DNA from: an uncultured Longilinea sp.
GTDB lineage: Bacteria > Chloroflexota > Anaerolineae > Anaerolineales > Anaerolineaceae
Reading direction: 5' to 3'
DNA: 7,051 nucleotides
Assembly (NCBI GenBank): GCA_937863945.1
Contig: CALMIB010000333.1
Location: 1 to 7,051 of the forward strand
Shown here: piece by piece, positions 1 to 5,793 of the stretch
How positions within the stretch are numbered: the first letter of the stretch is position 1
Layout of the letters: each line of letters begins with the position of its first letter
The notes under the pieces: generated by a model
Told to the model about the DNA's origin: nothing
The model's input: the letters and a program-made list of their open reading frames with translations, nothing else
Databases searched by the model: none
Made by a program: the position numbers and the translations under genes

Positions 1-26
1 ATCCAAACACCGCGCGGTTTTGTGCG

Positions 27-32
27 TATAAT
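27..32 (+). promoter_or_regulatory. -10 box just upstream of gmhB
   Basis: A perfect TATAAT hexamer lies seven bases before the preferred gmhB start codon at 40. At normal spacing, transcription would begin at 39-40, on or next to the ATG, so the message would be leaderless or nearly so. No good -35 hexamer is visible 16-18 bases upstream. TG at 23-24 sits one base too far away for a classic extended -10. The alternative start at 31 overlaps this box, which argues against it if the box is used. Confidence 0.4.
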
Positions 33-39
33 GGAGCAC

Positions 40-594
40 ATGGAACCAGCCGTTTTCCTCGACCGCGACGGTGTCATCATTGAAAACCGGGATGAGTACG
101 TGCGCTCGTGGAGTGACGTGGAGTTTTTCCCGGCGGCGCTGGCGGCGCTGCAAAGTTTCAGCAGCAGCCCGTATCGAATTATTCTGGTGACCAACCAGTC
201 CGCGGTTGGCCGCGGCCTGATCACGCTGGCGCAGGCTGAACATCTCAACCGGCGCATCATCGCGGCGGTCAAAAAACACGGCGGGCGGGTGGACGGCGCC
301 TTCATGTGCCCGCACGCCCCGCAAGCCCGCTGCGACTGCCGCAAACCCCGCCCCGGTCTGCTCCTGCAGGCGGCCGAGGCGTTGAGCCTGGATCTGAGCC
401 GTTCCTTCATGATCGGTGATGCGCTCAGCGATTTGCAGGCCGGTCGGGCCGCCGGGGTGCGCGAAGCCATGCTGGTGCGCACGGGGCGTGGCCTGCAGCA
501 GGCCAGCCTGCCAGAAGCCGCCCTGCTGCAACCTTTCCGCGTTTTTGATTCGCTGGCTGAAGCGCTCGATCACATTTCCTCTCATTCCAAATAG
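40..594 (+). CDS. gmhB: D-glycero-D-manno-heptose 1,7-bisphosphate 7-phosphatase (HAD family)
   Basis: This cytoplasmic HAD phosphatase should remove the 7-phosphate from heptose 1,7-bisphosphate, giving the heptose 1-phosphate used for nucleotide activation. The 184-residue product has all HAD motifs: FLDRDG (catalytic D8 and D10), the motif II Thr in LVTNQS (T51), the motif III Lys in CRKPRPG (K102) and the motif IV acidic pair in MIGDALSD (D127, D131). C90, H92, C98 and C100 form the zinc site typical of GmhB and related histidinol-phosphate phosphatases. The loop between the two ligand pairs is short, unlike the longer one I recall in E. coli GmhB. GTG at 22 and ATG at 31 are in-frame alternatives. 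ATG 40 is preferred because it has GGAG (33-36) just upstream, though at a short spacing, and gives the usual family N-terminus. The gene converges on the gmhA-GAF gene with a 16-base gap and no visible terminator. Histidinol phosphatase is a less likely reading, given hddA and gmhA nearby. Confidence 0.92.
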   Translation: MEPAVFLDRDGVIIENRDEYVRSWSDVEFFPAALAALQSFSSSPYRIILVTNQSAVGRGLITLAQAEHLNRRIIAAVKKHGGRVDGAFMCPHAPQARCDCRKPRPGLLLQAAEALSLDLSRSFMIGDALSDLQAGRAAGVREAMLVRTGRGLQQASLPEAALLQPFRVFDSLAEALDHISSHSK

Positions 595-610
595 CCCACC
601 TTTCCCCGGG

Positions 611-1783
611 TCAGTCGCCGTTGACTTTCTTGCGCGCGGTGACGGAGTAGGAAATGGTGATGGTGATGGCGGTCAACAACGCCAGGTCTTCCATGGTGAA
701 CCAGCCCGCCTTGGGATGCACCAGCGTCACCACGCCCACCACGCGGTCCTGGGTGATGAGCGGCACGCTCAGCGCCGATCGCGACGCGCCGGTGGACTCT
801 TCAAATTCGCGCCGCAGCCAGCGCGGGTCGTCGCGGGTGTTTTTCACCAGCGCGGCCTGGCGGTTTTCCACCACCCAGCCGGCCAGGCCTTGCTTCTTGA
901 TCTCCTCCAGCCGGTCGAGCGAGCCGGTGTTGACCTTTCCGGCATACGCCAGCAGACCGTCAACTACCTCGCCCTCATCGTTCAGCACCATGATGCTGCC
1001 GCTGGAAGCGCCGACGCTGTCTAGCGTCATCTGCAACACATACGTCAGCATCTCGTGCAGGTCCAGGTTTTGCGCCATCTCGCGGCTGATCTTTTGCACC
1101 AGTTCGGCCGGCGTTCCCTGGGGCGCCAGTTCGCCCGTTTCCTCGACGACATCCTTGCCAAACAGGCTCTTGATCAAGGTCAACGTGTTGGGTTCGGCGT
1201 AAGCCGGCCGGCGGGCAATGACTTCCACCCTGGGCAACTCGTTGAGCGCGACCGTGATCATGTGGCACAACATGAGGTGAACATCCTCCTGCTGTTGGAT
1301 GGCATCAGCCTGGGCGGAAATGTTGACATGGCTCATCGTAGCCAGTTTGCCGCCCTTGCGCCCGGTCAACCCGATTGTGATGGCGCCGGATTGGTTGGCC
1401 AGTTCCACCGCCTTGATGACATTGGCCGAGTTGCCGCTGCACGAAATGGCTACGACCACATCGTTGGGGCGCAGCAGGTTGGCCAGTTGCCCGGCCAGCG
1501 CATTCTCATAGCCCTCGTCGTTGGCATAGGCCGTCAAAATCGCCACGTTATCGGTCAGCCCGATGGCGCGGAAATGCGGCCAGCCGTAGTTGCGCGTGTT
1601 TTTGGCCAGGTCGCAGACGAAATGGGAAGCCGTGGACGCGCTGCCCCCGTTGCCCATGATAAAGACCTGCTGTCCATTCAAGCGGGCTTGATGCAGGATT
1701 TCCACGATCTGATCGAATCGATCCATCGGGATCAGGTCAATGGCCGTTTTCATTTCATCGATGTACTGGTTGATTCGTTCCAT
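611..1783 (-). CDS. gmhA: Phosphoheptose isomerase (SIS domain) fused to a C-terminal GAF domain
   Basis: The first ~190 of 390 residues form a GmhA-type SIS domain, which converts sedoheptulose 7-phosphate to D-glycero-D-manno-heptose 7-phosphate. The phosphosugar loop GNGGSASTASHF is at 45-55 and the second SIS motif AISCSGNSANV at 112-122. Compared with E. coli GmhA as I recall it, the likely metal ligands are H54, D58, E166 and H174. Ordinary GmhA is about 190-200 residues. Here a linker (~195-230) leads into a GAF domain at ~235-385, marked by LDLHEMLTYVLQMTLDSVGA, GSIMVLND, GLAGWVVENRQ, SALSVPLI and VVGVVTLVH. GAF domains bind small ligands or dimerise, so allosteric control of heptose entry is possible but inferred. 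AGGA lies five bases before the ATG. The gene follows hddA by 43 bases and ends the operon. A general SIS sugar isomerase is the alternative, but gmhB and hddA favour GmhA. Confidence 0.88.
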   Translation of the reverse strand: MERINQYIDEMKTAIDLIPMDRFDQIVEILHQARLNGQQVFIMGNGGSASTASHFVCDLAKNTRNYGWPHFRAIGLTDNVAILTAYANDEGYENALAGQLANLLRPNDVVVAISCSGNSANVIKAVELANQSGAITIGLTGRKGGKLATMSHVNISAQADAIQQQEDVHLMLCHMITVALNELPRVEVIARRPAYAEPNTLTLIKSLFGKDVVEETGELAPQGTPAELVQKISREMAQNLDLHEMLTYVLQMTLDSVGASSGSIMVLNDEGEVVDGLLAYAGKVNTGSLDRLEEIKKQGLAGWVVENRQAALVKNTRDDPRWLRREFEESTGASRSALSVPLITQDRVVGVVTLVHPKAGWFTMEDLALLTAITITISYSVTARKKVNGD

Positions 1784-1826
1784 AGTGTTCCTCTTCTTAC
1801 CATCCTCTTGAGGGATCCCCCTGGGA

Positions 1827-2801
1827 TCAACGGCGGTAGTTAAAAATCACCTTGCTGCCGTCAGGCTCCAGTTGAAAAGGTAATTCCTGAAAATCCTTCA
1901 AAGCCGCTCGTACGGCTTCGCGGCGCTCGTAGGGGCAATACAGCAGCAGAAAACCGCCGCCGCCCGCCCCCGAAATTTTGCCGCCCAAAGCGCCCGCTCC
2001 GCGGGCTGCATGGTAGGCTTCTTCGATCATGCCGTTGCTGATGCGGCTGGCCAGTTGTTTCTTCAGCAGCCAGCTCTCGTGCAGCAGGTAGCCCAGCGCG
2101 TCAATGTTGCCGGCTTCCAGCTCGCGGCGGGCCGTGTAGGCCATTTCCTTCATCTGGCGCAAAATGGCCGTGCGCTGCGAAATGTTCACCTGCTGCTCTG
2201 CCAGGATGGTGTCGGCCTGGCGGGTGATGCCGGTGAAGAAGATCAGCAGGTTTTCGTTCAGGCGGCGCTTGACCAGCCCATCCAGCGCCAACGGTTCCAC
2301 CTGGATCGAGCCGTCGGTGTGGAACTCAATGAACCGCAGGCCGCCAAAAGCGGAAATATACTGATCCTGCACGCCGATCGGTTTATTCAGGCGCTTAATT
2401 TCGATCTCGCAGGCTTCACGCGCCAGGCGCGAGGCCGGCACGTTCTCGCCCTGGTGGGTGTGCATCGCGTTCAACGCGCCCACCGTCACCGCGCTGGAGG
2501 AGCCCAGCCCCGAACCGGCAGGGATGTCGCCCATGGTGGTGATTTCCACGCCCCTGGTGATGCCGGTCACGCGCAGGGCTTCACGGATCAGCTCATGCTG
2601 AATTTCATCGACGCTGTCCACCATTTCGGTGCGCGTGTAGCCGATGCGCAATTTCTCATCGTAACGCTGCTTGATCACGACGAAGATGTATTTATCGATC
2701 GCCGTGGAAAGCACGCAGCCGCCCTCCTGGAGATAAAATTCCGGGAAGTCGGTGCCGCCGCCAAACAGGCTGATGCGCAGGGGAGATTGAACGATAATCA
2801 A
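1827..2801 (-). CDS. hddA: D-glycero-alpha-D-manno-heptose 7-phosphate kinase (GHMP kinase)
   Basis: This GHMP-superfamily sugar kinase should phosphorylate heptose 7-phosphate at C1, giving the alpha 1,7-bisphosphate in the GDP-heptose branch. The 324-residue product has the three GHMP motifs. The N-terminal substrate motif PLRISLFGGGTDFPEFY is at 7-23, the ATP loop PAGSGLGSSS at 94-103 and the C-terminal GGKISGAGGGGFLLL at 273-287. GVQDQY (143-148) is also characteristic of HddA-like kinases. The start is TTG. The reading MIIVQSPLRIS is the normal family N-terminus, a GGAG lies eight bases upstream, and the TTG overlaps the TGA of the preceding epimerase gene as TTGA, implying translational coupling. 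The position directly before gmhA-GAF supports the heptose assignment. A fucokinase/mevalonate-kinase-like GHMP enzyme is a weaker alternative. Confidence 0.93.
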   Translation of the reverse strand: MIIVQSPLRISLFGGGTDFPEFYLQEGGCVLSTAIDKYIFVVIKQRYDEKLRIGYTRTEMVDSVDEIQHELIREALRVTGITRGVEITTMGDIPAGSGLGSSSAVTVGALNAMHTHQGENVPASRLAREACEIEIKRLNKPIGVQDQYISAFGGLRFIEFHTDGSIQVEPLALDGLVKRRLNENLLIFFTGITRQADTILAEQQVNISQRTAILRQMKEMAYTARRELEAGNIDALGYLLHESWLLKKQLASRISNGMIEEAYHAARGAGALGGKISGAGGGGFLLLYCPYERREAVRAALKDFQELPFQLEPDGSKVIFNYRR

Positions 2802-3730
2802 CTGAGCAACTCCGCTTTCTGGAAATAATCCACGGTTTGCTGCATGCCGTCCCGCAAATCCACCGCCGGAGTCCAGCCCAATGCCTGCCTGGCCCTGGAA
2901 GCATCCAGGTAAATCTTGCGGGTTTCGCCCAGTTTCGCCGGGCCGTGCAGCGCCTCATAGGGATAGCCGGTAATCTCTTTGAGCGCCTGGAAGATCTGAT
3001 TGATGCTGGTTCCGCGCGCGCAGCCCAGGTTGTAAATTCCGCTGGGGTGCGGTTGGGTGACGGCCATCAGGTTGGCCCGGGCGCAGTCACCGACGAAGAC
3101 AAAATCGCGCTCCTGCTCGCCGTCGCCGTTGATGGTCACCGGCTTGCCGCTCAACATCTGGCCGGTGAAAATTGCCACCACGCCGGCCTCACCCTTGGGG
3201 TCCTGGCGCGGGCCGTAAACATTGGGGTAGCGCAGCACCGTATATTCGAGACCGTAATTGACGCGATACATATGCAGGTAATGTTCGACGGTGTGCTTGC
3301 TGGCGCCGTACTGGCAAATCGGATCAACGGGGTGTTCCTCGTCGCAGGGCAGGTACTTGGGTTCACCATACGCCGCGCCGCCGGACGAGATATAGATAAA
3401 ATGCTGGACGCCGTGCTTGCGGGCATTTTCCAGCAGGTTCAACGAGCCCACGATGTTCACTTCCGCGTCGAAGAGCGGTTCGATAATCGAGCGGCGCACG
3501 TCCATTTGCGCGGCGTGATGGTTGACCACCGCCGGCCGTTCGCGCTCGAACACCTCCGCCACGCGCGGATCGCGGATATCCATGTGGATGAAACGGGCCG
3601 CCGGGTTCAGGTTGGAGGCGCGCCCGGTGGACAGGTCATCGAGGATCACCACTTCGTGCCCGTTGGCAAGATAGAGGTCAACCACATGCGAGGCGATGAA
3701 ACCCGCCCCACCCGTCACCAAAATTTTCAC
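2798..3730 (-). CDS. NAD-dependent sugar epimerase/dehydratase (GalE-like extended SDR)
   Basis: The product is a 310-residue cytoplasmic extended short-chain dehydrogenase, probably acting on a nucleotide sugar, most likely as a 4-epimerase. The NAD-binding loop TGGAGFIAS is at 6-14, with Ala where the third glycine of GxxGxxG is common. The segment VILDDLSTGR (28-37) carries the acidic pair expected for NAD ribose binding. The catalytic region has SSGGAAYG (115-122) and Y141-x3-K145 in YGASK. LRYPNVYGPRQ (166-176) is the conserved substrate-side segment. An in-frame reading extends to 3859, but GTG at 3730 is chosen: it follows GAGGAGG at a five-base spacing, starts exactly at the Rossmann strand (MKILVTGG) and removes overlap with the upstream gene. 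The gene overlaps the hddA start by four bases. The substrate is not determined. UDP-glucose/UDP-GlcNAc 4-epimerase is likeliest, and a role on GDP-heptose is possible. Confidence 0.88.
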   Translation of the reverse strand: MKILVTGGAGFIASHVVDLYLANGHEVVILDDLSTGRASNLNPAARFIHMDIRDPRVAEVFERERPAVVNHHAAQMDVRRSIIEPLFDAEVNIVGSLNLLENARKHGVQHFIYISSGGAAYGEPKYLPCDEEHPVDPICQYGASKHTVEHYLHMYRVNYGLEYTVLRYPNVYGPRQDPKGEAGVVAIFTGQMLSGKPVTINGDGEQERDFVFVGDCARANLMAVTQPHPSGIYNLGCARGTSINQIFQALKEITGYPYEALHGPAKLGETRKIYLDASRARQALGWTPAVDLRDGMQQTVDYFQKAELLS

Positions 3731-3780
3731 ACCTGCCTCCTCTGGCAATCCATCCGGCGCTGCGCTGTTTTCCCGTCTGC

Positions 3781-5295
3781 TCAGTACGCCCCGCGGTGGC
3801 TGATCAACACAGCCGGAATCGTTCGCAAAATGATCTGCAGGTCCAACCAGATGTTCCAATTGCGGATGTAGTACATATCCATCCGCACGCGTTCTTCATA
3901 GGAAACATCCGACCGGCCGCTGACCTGCCACAAACCGGTGATGCCCGGTTTCACGGTCAGCAGATTCATGCCCAGTTGCTGATAATTTTCCATTTCCTCC
4001 GGTGAAATCATCCGCGGGCCGACGATGGACATCTCGCCGCGCAGGACGTTGAACACCTGGGGCAATTCGTCAAGGCTGAGCTTGCGCAAGATCCGGCCAA
4101 GCCGGGTGATGCGCGGGTCGTTCTTCAGCTTGTGCTCCCTGGCCAGTTCCTCCTTCAGTTCCGGGTGGGCATCCAGGATTTCATCCCCATTCACGTGCAT
4201 CGTTCGAAACTTGAAGGCATCAAAGGACCGCCCATTCACCCCCATGACCCGGCGGCGGTGAAAAACAGGACCTTTTGAATCAATTTTAATCAGAATAGTT
4301 AGCAGCACCGACAGGGGAAGGACAATGACCAGCGCGGCCAGGGCAATGCTGTAATCCAGGATCACTTTCATCACCTGGTCCAACCCGGTCAATCGAAACC
4401 GGTTGACCCTGACGAGCGGAACGGAAGCCAGCTCCTGCACCTCCAGGCCGGTCGTGATGATCTCGTACAGGCCGGACGAAAGCCGCAGGGTGACGCCTTC
4501 GGCCATGCCAAATTGCCGGAAGACGGTCACTACATCCTGCGAGGATACATCACTGGCCGTGACGATCACCTCTTCGACGTTTTTCTCCCGCGAAATGGCC
4601 AAAATATCCTCAATGCTGCCCAATACGTTGATCCCGCGCACCAACTCGGTGCCGGCCGGCACCGAGTCTGAAATGAACCCGACCACGTTCAGGCCGGAAG
4701 CCCGTTTGTTGAGGAACTGCTCGGCCAACAGGCGCGCCTCTTCGTTCGCGCCGATTATGAGCGCGGGCGTAATAAACAACCCCTTGGTGCGCAGCCAGTA
4801 GATCACCCGCCGCAGGCAAAACCGCCCCACAGCCACAAAGAAGAACACGAAAACCCAGGTCAACAGCAGCCAGCCGCGCGCCAGGATGAATTGCGGCACC
4901 AGGAAGTTGACCGTGATGACGAAGAACATGGCGATGGTGGTGGAATTGAAGATCAGCGCATATTCGCGCGTGCCGCCCAGGATCTTCTGGCGCGAGTACA
5001 GGCCGGCCATTGCGAAAATTCCAATCCACAACGGGATGAGCAGACTTCCCACTGTGAGATAGAAACTGATAGTGGGCATTTCTTCCCCGGAAAAGAAGAT
5101 GGGGATGTTGAGCGAAAACCGCACGACGTATGCCAAAATGAAGCCGGCAGCGATCATCAGCATATCCAGCATTACCATTCCGGCCGTCAGCCAGCCCCAT
5201 TGCTGCGAGCGGCTTCGGTTGAGGATGTCGTGCTCCACCCGGAAATCAATTTTTGGCAAGATCCTGGCTTTGGACTTTTGAACAGCCGTCCTCAT
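3781..5295 (-). CDS. Polyprenyl-phosphate sugar-1-phosphate transferase (WbaP/WcaJ type)
   Basis: This integral membrane enzyme is expected to transfer a sugar 1-phosphate from a nucleotide sugar to undecaprenyl phosphate, the first step of exopolysaccharide, capsule or O-antigen repeat assembly. The 504-residue product has the long polytopic form: hydrophobic segments near 36-60, 78-100, 115-134 and 140-157, then a Rossmann-like middle domain with LIIGANEEARLL (179-190). A membrane helix at ~313-337 precedes the bacterial sugar transferase domain. That domain includes KGPVFHRRRVMG, FDAFKFRTM, the Asp-Glu dyad in LSLDELPQ (D409, E410), EMSIVGPRM and KPGITGLWQVSGR. The ATG at 5295 has GGAG five bases upstream. 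It is the first large gene of the operon, 50 bases before the epimerase gene. Which sugar it transfers (glucose, galactose, a HexNAc or other) cannot be read from sequence. Confidence 0.93.
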   Translation of the reverse strand: MRTAVQKSKARILPKIDFRVEHDILNRSRSQQWGWLTAGMVMLDMLMIAAGFILAYVVRFSLNIPIFFSGEEMPTISFYLTVGSLLIPLWIGIFAMAGLYSRQKILGGTREYALIFNSTTIAMFFVITVNFLVPQFILARGWLLLTWVFVFFFVAVGRFCLRRVIYWLRTKGLFITPALIIGANEEARLLAEQFLNKRASGLNVVGFISDSVPAGTELVRGINVLGSIEDILAISREKNVEEVIVTASDVSSQDVVTVFRQFGMAEGVTLRLSSGLYEIITTGLEVQELASVPLVRVNRFRLTGLDQVMKVILDYSIALAALVIVLPLSVLLTILIKIDSKGPVFHRRRVMGVNGRSFDAFKFRTMHVNGDEILDAHPELKEELAREHKLKNDPRITRLGRILRKLSLDELPQVFNVLRGEMSIVGPRMISPEEMENYQQLGMNLLTVKPGITGLWQVSGRSDVSYEERVRMDMYYIRNWNIWLDLQIILRTIPAVLISHRGAY

Positions 5296-5420
5296 TCATG
5301 CTCCGTTTGTCTCTGACTCCCCCATGCAGTTTCCCTTCCGGGATCAACCCGGGTAAGTTGAGATCCACCTCTGAAAAGCAGGGTATTCTCCCCTATTGAC
5401 AACACCTGCGGAATTTTCAT
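5292..5420 (-). CDS. Candidate 42-aa leader ORF overlapping the transferase start
   Basis: A 43-codon reading frame (product beginning MKIPQVLSIGENTLL and ending RQTEHE) starts at ATG 5420. AAGGA lies eight bases upstream. The TGA overlaps the transferase ATG as ATGA, a classic coupling arrangement. The peptide has no domain, signal or membrane segment that I recognise, and is rather polar. Against a real protein, only about 19 of 42 codons end in G or C, and AGA and ATA codons occur. It could still work as a regulatory leader whose translation opens the downstream start, or be chance. Confidence 0.27.
   Translation of the reverse strand: MKIPQVLSIGENTLLFRGGSQLTRVDPGRETAWGSQRQTEHE
5338..5366 (-). 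promoter_or_regulatory. Two overlapping hairpins ahead of the transferase start
   Basis: Two hairpins compete for the same bases 43-71 nt upstream of the transferase ATG. One pairs CCGGG (5338-5342) with CCCGG (5348-5352) around a five-base loop. The other pairs GGAT plus CAAC (5341-5344, 5345-5348 on the + strand) with GTTG plus ATCC (5357-5360, 5363-5366), with a two-base bulge. They cannot form together. Both lie inside the candidate leader ORF, so translation could influence which forms. Function is inferred only. Confidence 0.25.
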
Positions 5421-5491
5421 CCCGCCTGTCCTTCCATCCTACACGCCAGCGCTTACACTTTGCTGACACGCAGTTTTTTTTTGCCTGCTCC

Positions 5492-5540
5492 GGCCTGGTT
5501 AAACAAAAAACCGGCCTGCGAGTAATCGCGTGGACGGTTT
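5492..5540 (-). promoter_or_regulatory. Attenuator-like pair of alternative hairpins in the operon leader
   Basis: In the leader RNA, AAACCG (5540-5535) can pair with CGGTTT (5513-5508). This encloses a small GCGA-TTAC-TCGC hairpin and is followed by a U-rich UUUGUUU stretch, a weak terminator-like layout. The same CGGTT bases can pair downstream instead: GGCCGGTT with AACC-A-GGCC (5516-5492), an eight-pair stem with one bulge. The two folds exclude each other, as in attenuators and riboswitch expression platforms. An 8-base direct repeat, CAGGCCGG, flanks the second hairpin. I found no match to a riboswitch core that I know. Confidence 0.3.
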
Positions 5541-5547
5541 CGCTATT

Positions 5548-5612
5548 GGCTCATCGAGACCCCTCCCCCTGCTGAGGAACAGCGACCAATTTACTGGTCT
5601 CGAATCATCGCC
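5548..5612 (-). ncRNA. Candidate structured RNA domain in the operon 5' leader
   Basis: In the minus-strand transcript, GGC (5612-5610) and TCGAGACC (5603-5596) pair with GGTCTCGA (5561-5554) and GCC (5550-5548). The two helices are separated by an asymmetric internal loop of six and three bases (GAUGAU/UGA). The main eight-pair helix is perfect and closes a 34-base apical region. An alternative five-pair hairpin, GACCA with TGGTC (5599-5595 and 5588-5584), uses part of the same strand, so the domain could switch. No known riboswitch family was recognised. It sits 61-125 nt into the predicted leader. Confidence 0.33.
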
Positions 5613-5655
5613 TCCACATGACACGGAAGTCGTTATTCAGTTCTTGTCTTTACCT

Positions 5656-5673
5656 GTAATCACCCCTGATTAC
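5656..5673. promoter_or_regulatory. Perfect inverted repeat at the predicted operon +1
   Basis: GTAATCA and TGATTAC form a perfect 7-4-7 inverted repeat around CCCC. The outer base at 5673 coincides with the transcription start predicted from the minus-strand -10 box, so the RNA would begin with a stem-loop GUAAUCA-GGGG-UGAUUAC. It could be a 5' stabilising hairpin or an operator over the start site. The TAATCA/TGATTA half-site recurs upstream at 5741-5746, 5760-5765 and 5783-5788, which favours protein binding. Confidence 0.45.
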
Positions 5674-5679
5674 GCTTCC

Positions 5680-5708
5680 ATCATACCGATTAACCTTGCC
5701 ATTGTCAA
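5680..5708 (-). promoter_or_regulatory. Strong sigma-70-type promoter for the glycan/heptose operon
   Basis: On the minus strand a perfect -35 TTGACA (5708-5703) is followed, after exactly 17 bases, by -10 TATGAT (5685-5680), one mismatch from consensus. The predicted start is near 5673, giving a leader of about 380 nt before the transferase ATG. It is the best promoter in the window and points at the operon. Confidence 0.7.
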
Positions 5709-5723
5709 TACGGTTTCAAAACC

Positions 5724-5740
5724 TTTAACGAACCGTTAAA
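5724..5740. promoter_or_regulatory. Palindromic operator candidate TTTAACG-N3-CGTTAAA
   Basis: A perfect 7-3-7 inverted repeat lies 16 bases upstream of the -35 box of the minus-strand promoter, at about -51 to -67 from its start. That position suits an activator or an upstream operator. A second small palindrome, GGTTT-CA-AAACC (5712-5723), adjoins it. The cognate regulator is unknown. Confidence 0.4.
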
Positions 5741-5753
5741 TAATCAATTTACA

Positions 5754-5793
5754 AATGTGTGATTATGATTTATTGATAATCATAATCAACATT
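5754..5793. repeat. Long imperfect inverted repeat in the divergent intergenic region
   Basis: AATGT-G-TGATTATGA (5754-5768) is the reverse complement of TCATAATCAACATT (5780-5793) apart from one extra G in the left arm. The arms flank an 11-base AT-rich spacer. The right arm overlaps the Fur-like box. A cruciform, or a binding site for a dimer or tetramer regulator, is plausible. Confidence 0.45.

Noticed and set aside
595..610. Bidirectional terminator between gmhB and gmhA-GAF
   Set aside because: The 16-base gap has no inverted repeat with a T run on either strand.
3731..3859. N-terminal extension of the epimerase to an upstream ATG
   Set aside because: The extra 43 residues precede the Rossmann strand, overlap the transferase gene and resemble no domain, while GTG 3730 has an excellent GAGGAGG site.
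2837..3871. A 344-codon plus-strand open frame opposite the epimerase gene
   Set aside because: It is antisense to a clear SDR gene, with no recognisable motif and no start signal. Long antisense frames are common in GC-rich DNA. The same applies to plus-strand frames at 1055-1843 and 2010-2828.
5474..5482. T9 tract as an intrinsic terminator on the plus strand
   Set aside because: No stable GC-rich stem lies immediately upstream and no plus-strand gene ends there. In the minus direction the tract reads as A9.
5548..5612. Fluoride or c-di-GMP riboswitch
   Set aside because: GGCGATGA recalls the start of the fluoride aptamer, but the required pseudoknot helices are absent, and the conserved GEMM segments were not found anywhere in the leader.
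5584..5612. tRNA T-arm-like TTCGAGA in the leader
   Set aside because: The flanking bases do not form a five-pair T stem, and no acceptor, D or anticodon arms can be placed around it.
5530..5739. A 69-codon plus-strand frame in the intergenic region
   Set aside because: It starts at GTG without a ribosome-binding site, is antisense to the leader and promoter, and its codon use is unlike the neighbours.
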